Source: an uncultured Eubacteriales bacterium | GTDB taxonomy: Bacteria > Bacillota > Clostridia > Christensenellales > Aristaeellaceae | DNA: 64,000 nucleotides | Direction of reading: 5' to 3' | NCBI GenBank assembly: GCA_902760595.1 | Contig: CACWHI010000001.1 | Location: 60,963 to 124,962, forward strand | Shown: one piece after another, positions 14,993-22,875 of the stretch | Layout of the letters: each line of letters begins with the position of its first letter | How positions within the stretch are numbered: the stretch's first letter is position 1 | Position numbers and translations under genes: made by a program | The notes under the pieces: model-generated | Seen by the model: only the letters and a program-made list of their open reading frames with translations | What the model was told of the DNA's origin: nothing | Database searches by the model: none

Positions 14993-17143
14993 ATGAAAAG
15001 GATCATCGTTCTGATAACGCTTATGGCGATCGCGCTCTGCCTGTGGACGGCCTGCGCGGGGGAGGAGACGAAGCTCGTCGGCGAGCCGTTCCCGGAGTTC
15101 GCGTTCACGGACGCAGACGGAACGGCCTATACCGCCGCCGGGCTGCTGGAGGGGAAGAAGCTGCTGGTTCTGCATGTGTTCGCGGCCTGGGATACCAACG
15201 GAACGCCGCAGCTGCCCATGATGGAGGACGTATACCGGCGGCATCAGGACCAGATGGCGTTCGCCGCCGTGGCGGGCATGTATGAAGAGTCCCCCGAAAG
15301 CGTCGCGCCCTTCCGCGAGGGCAGCTCCGCCGTCATTGGCGTTGCCCCGCAGGAGACGGTTTCGTCTCTGAATCTGGCCGATCTGCCGGCGACGCTGTTC
15401 ATCGACCGGTCCGGCAGACTCGCCTGCCTGTACGACCGCGCGTTCAGCAAGGCCGAGGTATTTGAGGGCGTTGTCAGCGCCCTGCTGGACGACGGCTACG
15501 ACGGTACGCCGGTCGCGTCCTACGGCGCGAGGGTGACCGATGAAACCAATCAGCCGGTCGCGGGCGCGGAGGTCACCTTTGAAAACGAAGCTGGGACCGT
15601 GAAGCTGCTGACGGACGAAAACGGCGTCGCGGAGCTGCCGCTCGGCAAGCGGAGCGAAACGCTGATCAAGGTGAGCCAGGCGCCGGCGGGGTACCGCGCC
15701 AGCCTGAGCGCCTATGAGCGCATGAAGGAAGACGCCTCCTTCGCGCAGCTGCAGGTAGCGCGGTCCTCCCTGATCGATATGGCCGGGGTGCCGGAAATCA
15801 CGGACCTCAGGACCGACGGCCCCTATACGCTCGACAACATCCGCAGCTATGTGGTGGGCCTGGACCAGCCGGTGCAGCTGGCGGACGGCACCAGCAGGCA
15901 GGCGATCAACTTCGACAACGCGGCCACGACGCCGGCCCTGTCGCCGGTGCTGGAGGAGGTCAATCGACAGCTGATGGTCTACGCGTCCATCGGCCGCGGC
16001 TTCTCCCAGAAATCCAATCACTCCACCGAGATGTACGAGCTGACCCGCGACAAGGTGCTGCAGTTCCTGAACGCGGACCCGAAGAAGTACACCTGCTTCT
16101 ACGTCAACAACACCACGGACGGACTCAATAAGCTGGCCTCGGCCCTGATCACCAGCAAGGATGATCTGGTGCTGACCACCCGCATCGAGCATCACGCCAA
16201 CGACCTTTCCTGGCGCGAGCGCTGCAAAGTGGTCTACGCCGAGGTGGACAGGCAGGGCAGGATCATCTATGACGATATCGAAAAGCTGCTCAAGGAAAAC
16301 AATGTCAAATATGTGTCCGTGACCGCCGCGTCCAACGTGACCGGCTATGTGACGGACGTGCACCGCGTGGCGAAGCTGGCCCACCAGTACGGGGCCAGGA
16401 TCATCGTGGACGGCGCGCAGATTGTCGCGCACCGGCAGTTCTCCATGCTCGGGGAAACGGAGGAGGAAAACATCGACTTCTTCGTCTTCTCCGCGCACAA
16501 GATGTATTCGCCCTTTGGCGGCGGCGCGGTGGTCGGCCTGACGGAGGTGCTGGACCAGCACATGCCGCAGTTCTACGGCGGCGGCACCATCCGGATCGTC
16601 GGCGACGACTGGCAGAACTACAAGAGCGCGCCCGCCGTGTACGAGGCCGGGTCGCCCAACTACCCGGGCGTCGTGGGCATGGGCAAGGCTATCGACATCC
16701 TGACCGAGGTCGGCTTCGATGGCATCCAGGCGCATGAACAGGTACTGAACCGCCATCTGATCGACGGCCTGCGCAAAATGGACGGCGCGATCATTTACGG
16801 CGACGCCGACGATATCAGCGACCGTGTGGGCGTGGTCTCCTTCAATTTCAGGGACGTGAACTCCTACCTGCTGGCGCAGAAGCTGGCGGAGATCGGTGGT
16901 GTCTCCACCCGCCGCGGCGCGTTCTGCGCGAACCCGTACGTGTGGCGTCTGCTGGGCATGACGGACGACGAGGTGCACCAGTATGAGGACTGCAGCGCCC
17001 TGAAGACCCCCGGCATGATCCGCGTCAGCTTCGGCATCTACAATACCGAGGAAGAGGTCGACGAGATGCTGCGCATCCTCCCCGAGGCCATCGAGGCGGC
17101 GAAGGCGGAGGAGGAACGGATGATCGAGGAAGGGGAGCTGTAA
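14993..17143 (+). CDS. Exported fusion: cysteine-less TlpA-like domain plus SufS-like PLP domain
   Basis: 716 residues with an unusual build. Residues 1-22 form a signal peptide ending ACA-GEE (signal peptidase I style; Cys21 has Trp at -3, so it is a poor lipobox). Residues about 28-170 resemble a TlpA/redoxin thioredoxin fold, but where the active CxxC should be the sequence reads FAAWDTNGTP, without cysteine. A short carboxypeptidase-regulatory-like beta domain follows (about 178-240; ARVTDETNQPVAGAEVTF). From about 300 to the end lies a class V aminotransferase/cysteine desulfurase fold: INFDNAATTPALSPVL, TRIEHHANDLSW, VDGAQIVAHRQ, SAHKMYSPFGGG with the PLP lysine at K503, and STRRGAFCANPY with Cys645 where SufS has its persulfide cysteine. 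The desulfurase-like part looks intact, so a PLP enzyme outside the membrane is implied. Substrate unknown. GAGAGGATTGGAGT precedes the ATG. Confidence 0.8.
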   Translation: MKRIIVLITLMAIALCLWTACAGEETKLVGEPFPEFAFTDADGTAYTAAGLLEGKKLLVLHVFAAWDTNGTPQLPMMEDVYRRHQDQMAFAAVAGMYEESPESVAPFREGSSAVIGVAPQETVSSLNLADLPATLFIDRSGRLACLYDRAFSKAEVFEGVVSALLDDGYDGTPVASYGARVTDETNQPVAGAEVTFENEAGTVKLLTDENGVAELPLGKRSETLIKVSQAPAGYRASLSAYERMKEDASFAQLQVARSSLIDMAGVPEITDLRTDGPYTLDNIRSYVVGLDQPVQLADGTSRQAINFDNAATTPALSPVLEEVNRQLMVYASIGRGFSQKSNHSTEMYELTRDKVLQFLNADPKKYTCFYVNNTTDGLNKLASALITSKDDLVLTTRIEHHANDLSWRERCKVVYAEVDRQGRIIYDDIEKLLKENNVKYVSVTAASNVTGYVTDVHRVAKLAHQYGARIIVDGAQIVAHRQFSMLGETEEENIDFFVFSAHKMYSPFGGGAVVGLTEVLDQHMPQFYGGGTIRIVGDDWQNYKSAPAVYEAGSPNYPGVVGMGKAIDILTEVGFDGIQAHEQVLNRHLIDGLRKMDGAIIYGDADDISDRVGVVSFNFRDVNSYLLAQKLAEIGGVSTRRGAFCANPYVWRLLGMTDDEVHQYEDCSALKTPGMIRVSFGIYNTEEEVDEMLRILPEAIEAAKAEEERMIEEGEL

Positions 17144-17192
17144 TACAAGAAAGGTTCTTCGATACCGGTCAGAGGTACACATAACAATTGCT

Positions 17193-17342
17193 TCATCCTG
17201 AACAAGATAGTTCAGCGAATCCGTCGTGAAAGATCTCCCCCCGTGTCTGCTGTCTGCCTTCATACATCGCTTGCGTATACGTCAGCACGGAGGAGATTTT
17301 TCGCTCGGCCCCTAAACGGGGAGGGGCCGGCTCAGAATGACA
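17193..17342. repeat. Palindromic repeat, copy 1
   Basis: Begins TTCATCCTGAAC and ends CTCAGAATGACA. The ends form an inverted pair of the type TGTCATCCTGA/TCAGAATGACA. Inside are CGTATACGTCAGCACGGAGG and a GGCCCCTAAACGGGGAGGGGCC hairpin region, given here only as a motif. This copy differs most at its left end (AAGATAGTTCAGCGAAT in place of AGGGCGAGAGAAGCGAG). It starts 331-333 bases before copy 2. Confidence 0.85.
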
Positions 17343-17523
17343 GCGTGTATTGAAGCATAAAAGTCTCTGATGCGGTAGTGATTGTTTCGCCTTGTCTCAC
17401 AACAGACTGCGGAAAGCCATATAGCGCACAGCACCGCAACGTTCAAAAAAACTCCGCACTAAGTGGAGAAAATGCCGAAAAACAACAGCGAGAGAGTCCT
17501 CAAACATTCCTAAAGCCCAAAAG

Positions 17524-17668
17524 TGTCATCCTGAACAGGGCGAGAGAAACGAGCCCGTCGTGAAGGATTTCTCCTGTGTCTGCCTTCATGTACCGCTTGC
17601 GTATACGCCAACACGGAGGAGATTCTTCGCTCGGCCCCTAAACGGAGCGGGGCCGGCTCAGAATGACA
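17524..17668. repeat. Palindromic repeat, copy 2
   Basis: 145 bp from TGTCATCCTGAACAGGG to CAGAATGACA, nearly identical to copies 1 and 3 but lacking the TGTCTGC duplication. It is followed by the same spacer as copy 1 (starting GCGTGTRTTGAAGCATAAAA and holding GACTGCGGAAAGCCATATAG), so the whole core-plus-spacer unit of about 331 bp is duplicated in tandem. Confidence 0.88.
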
Positions 17669-17854
17669 GCGTGTGTTGAAGCATAAAAGTCTCTGATGCG
17701 GTAATGATTGTTTCGTCTTGTCCCACAGCAGACTGCGGAAAGCCATATAGCGCACAGTATCGCAATGCTTAAAAAAGCTCAGCACGAAACGGAGAAAATG
17801 CTTAGAAACAGCAGCGAGAGAGTCGTCAAACAATCCTAAAGCCCCAAACATGTC

Positions 17855-18010
17855 TGTCATCCTGAACAGGGCGAGAGAAGCGAGCCCGTCGTGAAGGATC
17901 TCCCCCCCCCGTGTCTGCTGTCTGCCTTCATACATCGCTTGCGTATACGTCAGCACGGAGGAGATTCTTCGCACGGCCCCTAAACGGGGAGGGGCCGGCT
18001 CAGAATGACA
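17855..18010. repeat. Palindromic repeat, copy 3
   Basis: 156 bp from TGTCATCCTGAACAGGG to CAGAATGACA, with a run of nine or ten C after GGATCT. It starts exactly 331 bases after copy 2. The spacer that followed copies 1 and 2 is absent after it, so the array has two complete units plus one core. Confidence 0.88.
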
Positions 18011-18070
18011 CAACCGTTGAATAAACGAAGAAACGCCTAAAGTACCAAGCAAAAGAGCAAATCACAGGCA

Positions 18071-18137
18071 TGTCATCCTGAACCGCCCCGCCCTCGCCTG
18101 CGGGGCGAGTGAAGGATCTGTTCTGTAGCAGAATGAA
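18071..18137. repeat. Palindromic repeat, short copy 4
   Basis: About 67 bp: TGTCATCCTGAAC, then a GC-rich hairpin CGCCCCGCCCTCG/CTGCGGGGCG, then GTGAAGGATCT and CAGAATGA. It keeps the ends and the GTGAAGGATCT core of the longer copies but has lost the middle, as expected for a decayed or minimal form. Confidence 0.7.
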
Positions 18138-18426
18138 TCAACAAATATCTCTATAGGTACTTATTCGGCCGTCTTCCTTACAAAAGAACTTTTGTAGTAT
18201 TGAATTGAGATCAACATACTCGGCGGAGGGTTTTTGACAAGGATGCACTGATATACGAAGGACTGCTGTAAACAGAACAGTGTTTACGCGCTACAGGGCG
18301 CGCGATTCAACCGCCCGCTCTGTTGGTGTAAATTAAATTCTGCCTGTACAATACCGGCCCGACAGGCAGCCGGGGATTTCCCTAATGGAACAACATCAAT
18401 AACATCCGTGTGTGCGTGCCGGTGTG

Positions 18427-20427
18427 TTACCTGTGCTTATTCCTTCTTCGCTTCTGCTGGGGCTTGTCGGCGGGCTTGTCGCCGCGCAGGGCGAAGAGCT
18501 CGTCACGCAGCTTGGCGGCCTTTTCGAAGTCCAGCTCGCCGGCGGCGGCCAGCATCTTATCCTCCAGCTCCTGGATCATCTGCTGCTTTTCGTCGTCGCT
18601 GAGCTCGCCGGGCAGGCCGTCGGAGACCTTGTCGGTGATCTCCAGCAGTGCCTTGACGGCTGTGTGCACGCTTTCCGGGGTGATGCCGTGCTCCTCGTTG
18701 TAGGCCTCCTGGATGGCGCGGCGGCGGTTGGTCTCGGCAATGGCGTTGACCAGGCTGTCGGTCATGGTATCGGCGTACAGGATGACCCGGCCGTCCACAT
18801 TGCGGGCGGCGCGGCCAATGGTCTGGATCATGCTGGTCTGGCTGCGCAGGAAGCCCTCCTTGTCCGCGTCTAAAATGGCGACGAGGCCGACCTCGGGCAT
18901 ATCCAGGCCCTCGCGCAGCAGGTTGATGCCCACCAGCACGTCGAACACGCCGGTGCGCAGGTCGCGGATCAGCTTGCTGCGCTCCATGGTCTCGATATCG
19001 GAGTGCAGGTACCTGACGCGGATGTCCAGGCCGTGCAGGTAGTCCGTCAGGCTCTCCGCGTTCTTCTTGGTCAGGGTGGTGGCCAGCACGCGGTAGCCCT
19101 TCGCGATGGTGGCGTTGATCTCGCCCACCAGGTCGTCCACCTGGCCGGTGGCGGGGCGAATGATCAGCTTCGGGTCCAGAAGGCCCGTGGGGCGGATGAT
19201 CTGCTCCACGATCTGGGTCGCCTGCTGGCGCTCATAATCGGCGGGCGTGGCGGATACGTAAATGATCTGGCCCACGCGCTGGTCGAACTCCTCAAAGCGC
19301 AGGGGGCGGTTGTCGAAGGCGGAGGGGAGCCGGAAGCCGTAATTGACCAGGGATTCCTTGCGCGCGCGGTCGCCCGCGTACATGCCGCGGATCTGGGGCA
19401 CGGTCACGTGGCTTTCGTCGATCAGGGTCAGGAAGCCCTTGGGGAAGTAGTCCAGCAGGGTATAGGGCGCGTCGCCGGGCCGGCGGCCGTCGAAATACCG
19501 GCTGTAATTCTCGATGCCCGCGCACATGCCGACCTCGCGCAGCATCTCGATGTCATACTTGGTACGCTGCTCGATGCGCTGGGCCTCGATCAGCTGATCG
19601 GCGGCCTTGAACTCGCGCACGCGCTGCTCCATATCGTGCTTGATCTGTTTGAGCGCGTCCTCCCGCCCGATGATATTGGTGGCGTAGTGGGTGGCGGGAA
19701 AAATGCCCTTGTGCTGCACGGTGTGCAGGGCGTGGCCGGTGGTGGCGGCGAACTCCGTGATCCGGTCGATCTCGTCGCCGAAGAATTCCACGCGCACGCC
19801 GTTCTCGAATTCCGCGGCGGGCATGATCTCCACGGTATCGCCGCGCACGCGGAAATCGCCGCGGGAGAAGCCGATGTCGTTGCGCGTGTACTGGATCTCC
19901 ACCAGCTTCCTGAGCAGGGCGTCGCGGTCCAGCTTCATGCCGGGCCTCAGCGAGATCATCTGCCCCTCGTACTCCGAGGGGTCGCCCATGGAGTAGATGC
20001 AGGAGACGGACGCGACGATGATGACGTCCTTCCGCTCCTTCAGGGCGGCAGTGGCGCTGTGGCGCAGGCGGTCGATCTCCTCGTTGATGGAGGAGTCCTT
20101 CTCGATATAGGTATCGCTGGAGGCAATGTAGGCCTCGGGCTGGTAATAATCGTAGTAGCTGACGAAGTATTCCACCGCGCTGTCCGGGAAAAAGGCCTTG
20201 AACTCGCTGCACAGCTGAGCGGCGAGGGTCTTGTTGTGCGCGATGACCAGCGTCGGCCGCTGCACCTTTTCAATGACAGAGGCCATGGTGAAGGTCTTGC
20301 CGGAGCCGGTGACGCCCAGCAGCACCTGGGCGCGGTCGCCGCGCAGCACGCCCTCCGCCAGCGCCTCGATGGCCTGGGGCTGATCGCCGGAGGGCTTGTA
20401 CGGGGCTTTCAGAACAAATTTGTCCAT
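18427..20427 (-). CDS. uvrB: Excinuclease ABC subunit B
   Basis: Damage-verifying helicase-like subunit of UvrABC nucleotide excision repair. 666 residues, full length. Walker A is [12 protein letters not shown] near 39-50. The beta-hairpin region is [21 protein letters not shown] (given in part), followed by [17 protein letters not shown], the helicase block [19 protein letters not shown] and a C-terminal UVR domain ([25 protein letters not shown]) that binds UvrC. The basic tail is KRRRNKHR. It starts 7 bases before the end of the dipeptidase gene region; no promoter is visible between them. uvrA and uvrC are not in the window. Confidence 0.98.
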   Translation of the reverse strand: MDKFVLKAPYKPSGDQPQAIEALAEGVLRGDRAQVLLGVTGSGKTFTMASVIEKVQRPTLVIAHNKTLAAQLCSEFKAFFPDSAVEYFVSYYDYYQPEAYIASSDTYIEKDSSINEEIDRLRHSATAALKERKDVIIVASVSCIYSMGDPSEYEGQMISLRPGMKLDRDALLRKLVEIQYTRNDIGFSRGDFRVRGDTVEIMPAAEFENGVRVEFFGDEIDRITEFAATTGHALHTVQHKGIFPATHYATNIIGREDALKQIKHDMEQRVREFKAADQLIEAQRIEQRTKYDIEMLREVGMCAGIENYSRYFDGRRPGDAPYTLLDYFPKGFLTLIDESHVTVPQIRGMYAGDRARKESLVNYGFRLPSAFDNRPLRFEEFDQRVGQIIYVSATPADYERQQATQIVEQIIRPTGLLDPKLIIRPATGQVDDLVGEINATIAKGYRVLATTLTKKNAESLTDYLHGLDIRVRYLHSDIETMERSKLIRDLRTGVFDVLVGINLLREGLDMPEVGLVAILDADKEGFLRSQTSMIQTIGRAARNVDGRVILYADTMTDSLVNAIAETNRRRAIQEAYNEEHGITPESVHTAVKALLEITDKVSDGLPGELSDDEKQQMIQELEDKMLAAAGELDFEKAAKLRDELFALRGDKPADKPQQKRRRNKHR

Positions 20428-20433
20428 GATATC

Positions 20434-21336
20434 TCACCTGTGGTCGAAGCGTTCGTAATAGCGCAGCAGATTTTTGCCGGCGATTCCTTCCAGTATTTCG
20501 CCGGTGATGCCGCGGCGCTCAAAGGTCTCAAACAGCGCGGGCAGGTGGCCGGGATGCTCCAGGCCGGGCACCTTGACCTCGATGCCGTCAAAGTCGGAGC
20601 CGAGGCCGACCATACCCTCGCCGCCCAGCTCCAGCATGTGCAGCATGTGGTCCGCCAGGGTATCCAGCGTGCACCGGCCGTCGTCGCTCAGAAACCAGGG
20701 GTAGAAGTTGAGCCCCACATAGCCCCCGGCCTGAAACAGGGCCTTCAGCTGATCGTCCGTCAGGTTCCGGGCGTGGCCGCACAGGGCGCGGCAGCAGGAG
20801 TGCGAGGCCAGCGGCACGATGCCCATTTCCAGGATATCGTAGAAGCCGTGCTCGTTTAAGTGGGAGGTGTCCGGCGCCATGCCGATGCGCGCCATTTCAC
20901 GCACAGCCTGCCGGCCGAAGGGGGTCAGACCGTCCGTAGCATTGATCTTCGCCGGCGTCCCAAGCGCGTTCAAATGATTCCAGGTGATGGCGGCCATGCG
21001 CACACCGCGATCCCGCCATTCGGCGATGGCCTCCAGGCTCGTGCCGAAGATCTCGCAGCCCTCGATGGACAGCATCACCTTCACCCGGCCGTCCTCCGCC
21101 TCCCGGGGATCGAAGGCCTGTACCCAGCCGGCGTCCTTCAGACGCTCGAACTCCGCCAGCATACCGTCGAACAGGCGGCGGACCGTTTCAGGGCGAGGAT
21201 CGCCGCCGACGAACAGCGCCAGCGTCTGCAGGCTGATCCCGCCGCCGTTCAGGCGCTCCATGGTGACGTCCGAAGCCTCGTCGGGATACCGGACACGCCG
21301 GTACAGGGTGTCGCAGTGTGTATCGCAGATCAGCAT
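20434..21336 (-). CDS. Membrane dipeptidase family protein (peptidase M19)
   Basis: Zinc dipeptidase related to renal dipeptidase, predicted to hydrolyse dipeptides, possibly including D-amino-acid-containing ones. 300 residues. Zinc ligands are DTHCDTLYR near the N-terminus (HxD), a Glu in SIEGCEIFG, and SHSCCRALCGHARNL. GLGSDFDGIEVKVPG near the end is the other family signature. There is no signal peptide, so it is cytosolic in this organism. GGAGACGACT precedes the ATG. It lies upstream of uvrB in the same direction and is divergent from ogt. Confidence 0.92.
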   Translation of the reverse strand: MLICDTHCDTLYRRVRYPDEASDVTMERLNGGGISLQTLALFVGGDPRPETVRRLFDGMLAEFERLKDAGWVQAFDPREAEDGRVKVMLSIEGCEIFGTSLEAIAEWRDRGVRMAAITWNHLNALGTPAKINATDGLTPFGRQAVREMARIGMAPDTSHLNEHGFYDILEMGIVPLASHSCCRALCGHARNLTDDQLKALFQAGGYVGLNFYPWFLSDDGRCTLDTLADHMLHMLELGGEGMVGLGSDFDGIEVKVPGLEHPGHLPALFETFERRGITGEILEGIAGKNLLRYYERFDHR

Positions 21337-21410
21337 AGTCGTCTCCTTGTCAGAGGATAATATGGCACGATCCTATTCTATCACAGTTTGTCCTCAGGGG
21401 CAAACACGCT

Positions 21411-21438
21411 TTCAAAAGAACGGAAAACATGATATAAT
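21411..21438 (+). promoter_or_regulatory. Promoter for ogt
   Basis: TTCAAA (21411-21416), 16-base spacer and consensus TATAAT (21433-21438), 43 bases before the chosen ATG at 21482. Confidence 0.6.
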
Positions 21439-21481
21439 CCGGGCGGATATAAATGAGCGGCAGATTCGCGGGGGAATGAGC

Positions 21482-22009
21482 ATGGACTATCAGTGGCGTT
21501 ACCGGTCGCCCCTGGGCGGCATGACGATGGCCGGCAGCGGGAAAGCGCTGACCGGCCTGTGGTTCGACGGACAGAAATACTTTGGCTCCGGACTGTCGGA
21601 GAGGAGCCCGGAGCGCGAGACGCCGGTGTTCGTGCAGACCGTCCGGTGGCTGGACCAGTACTTCGGCGGACTGATCCCGGAGGACGCGCTGCCGCTCCGC
21701 CTGAACGGGACGCCCTTCCAGCGCGCGGTATGGCGGCGCCTGCTCGGCATCCCGTACGGGCGCACGGTCACCTACGGCGAGCTGGCGCGGGCCGTTGCCG
21801 CTGACCTGAAGCTGCCGCGCATGTCGGCGCAGGCGGTGGGCGGCGCCGTCGGGCGTAACCCGGTCTCGCTGATCGTGCCCTGCCACCGTGTCGTGGGCCG
21901 GGACGGACGGCTGACCGGCTACGCCGGGGGCCTGGACAGGAAGGCGTACCTGCTGCGGCTGGAACGCAAAGGGGAAGACGGTGCTTATTCGAGCCGCGTT
22001 TTGTTGTAG
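21482..22009 (+). CDS. ogt: Methylated-DNA-protein-cysteine methyltransferase
   Basis: Suicide repair protein that takes the methyl group off O6-methylguanine onto its own cysteine. 175 residues. The active site reads IVPCHRVVGRDG, preceded by GTPFQRAVWRRLLGIPYGRTVTYGELA (helix-turn-helix DNA-binding part, given across family blocks) and followed by GYAGGLDRKAYLLRLE. A run of GGGGGA 6 bases upstream favours the ATG at 21482; the in-frame ATG at 21476 sits directly on it. The last 25 bases overlap the end of the convergent FRG gene. An open frame continues upstream of 21476, but it runs through the promoter. Confidence 0.93.
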   Translation: MDYQWRYRSPLGGMTMAGSGKALTGLWFDGQKYFGSGLSERSPERETPVFVQTVRWLDQYFGGLIPEDALPLRLNGTPFQRAVWRRLLGIPYGRTVTYGELARAVAADLKLPRMSAQAVGGAVGRNPVSLIVPCHRVVGRDGRLTGYAGGLDRKAYLLRLERKGEDGAYSSRVLL

Positions 22010-22794
22010 GTCGGCCCCAGGTTGGCGTACCGCCGGGTGATCCACTTGGCGATGCCGTCCAGCCCGGGATAGATCATGCGCTCGGAAATATTGATGTAAT
22101 CGAGCTTGTCGCGGATCTCCAGCTTGATCTCCTTGGGGATGATGATGCGGGAGAAGCAGCCCTGCAGCGCGGGCAGGGACGTAATGGCGATGGCCGGATC
22201 AGTCGTCAGTGAAAACAGCGCGTACTGGTTGGCGATACGGTTCACGGTGCTGGCGGGCTCGAAAAAGAAGGCGTAGGGAGCCCGCGAAATGGTATTGAGC
22301 ACCTCGTAGTTGGAGCCGATCTTATCCAGCATGTCCATGGTGAAGATGCTGGTATTGCGCTCGATCAGCCGCTCGCGCAGGGCGGCGGGCAGGTGTTCGT
22401 TGATCCTGTCCACATCGGCGCACCAGATGACGCCGTCCTCCCCGTAGAGGTCGATGGCCTCGGTAGCGAAGTGGGCGGCCACGAGGGGGGAATAGGACCA
22501 GTCCAGCAGGCGGGTGGGCAGCCCGAACTGCTGCGCCAGCGCGGCGGTCTGCCAGAACGAACTGATGCCCTGCAGGTCGGCATAGCCGTACTTGCGGAAG
22601 GAGCGCAGCATCTGCTGCTCCAGCCCGAGGTTGTGCGGACAGGCGCGGTTCAGCGCGGGCTCCATGGTCCATTTCGCGTTGCCCATGCCGCGGTATACGC
22701 GGTTATCCCGGTATCGCATCAGCTTATCGTTCCAGGTATCGCTGAAGATCTCGTTCTGCAGCTCGATAAAGCTGTGGACAGTCGTTTCTTTCAT
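21985..22794 (-). CDS. FRG-domain protein
   Basis: 269-residue protein with the FRG domain, named for its Phe-Arg-Gly or Tyr-Arg-Gly motif. Here it reads NRVYRGMGNAKWTMEPAL near residues 32-49, with the partner motif QFGLPTRLLDWSYSPLVAAHFA near 88-110. The biochemical role of FRG domains is unsettled; they are often found in accessory or defence-linked genes. No signal peptide. It stands alone between the GH3 gene and the convergent ogt, with which it shares 25 bases. GGAGC precedes the ATG. The family call is firm, the function unknown. Confidence 0.85.
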   Translation of the reverse strand: MKETTVHSFIELQNEIFSDTWNDKLMRYRDNRVYRGMGNAKWTMEPALNRACPHNLGLEQQMLRSFRKYGYADLQGISSFWQTAALAQQFGLPTRLLDWSYSPLVAAHFATEAIDLYGEDGVIWCADVDRINEHLPAALRERLIERNTSIFTMDMLDKIGSNYEVLNTISRAPYAFFFEPASTVNRIANQYALFSLTTDPAIAITSLPALQGCFSRIIIPKEIKLEIRDKLDYINISERMIYPGLDGIAKWITRRYANLGPTYNKTRLE

Positions 22795-22814
22795 GAAAGC
22801 TCCTTTAAGAGATA

Positions 22815-22860
22815 AGGCCGCGCATGTGCTGGAGATAGGGCTCCGGTATGTGCGCGGCCT
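22815..22860 (-). terminator. Hairpin after the GH3 gene
   Basis: Inverted arms AGGCCGCGCA (22815-22824) and TGCGCGGCCT (22851-22860), with a second short pair inside (GGAG/CTCC). It starts 16 bases past the GH3 stop codon. On the minus strand it is followed by TTATCTCTTAAAGG, which is only mildly T-rich. That stretch also contains the ribosome site of the FRG gene. Confidence 0.5.
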
Positions 22861-22875
22861 GAAGTGTGATATGGG

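Larger units (their letters stand above)
17144..18426. other. Long non-coding gap between convergent genes
   Basis: 1.28 kb separating the exported fusion gene from uvrB. The first two thirds hold a tandem repeat of about 331 bp with palindromic cores (listed separately). From about 18138 to 18426 I see no repeat, gene, tRNA or convincing promoter. The sequence there is AT-richer than its surroundings, and its function is not evident. An open frame on the minus strand (17510-18052) is only the repeat read as protein. Confidence 0.8.

Noticed and set aside
14993..15058. Lipoprotein signal on the exported fusion
   Set aside because: The Cys at residue 21 has Trp at -3, so it does not match the lipobox [LVI][ASTVI][GAS]C; a signal peptidase I site (ACA-GE) fits better, though a lipoprotein is not excluded.
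14918..17263. 781-residue open frame on the minus strand
   Set aside because: Antisense to the exported fusion gene, which has a signal peptide and recognisable domains. This frame has none.
17193..18010. CRISPR array
   Set aside because: Units are 331 bp, spacers are also repeated, and no cas gene is near; the repeats are palindromic elements.
17510..18052. 180-residue minus-strand frame
   Set aside because: It is the palindromic repeat translated; the same peptide (HSEPAPxRLGA) recurs, and no ribosome site fits.
18138..18426. tRNA or small RNA gene between the repeats and uvrB
   Set aside because: I could not find an acceptor/T-arm pattern or a terminator-backed transcript; nothing can be claimed.
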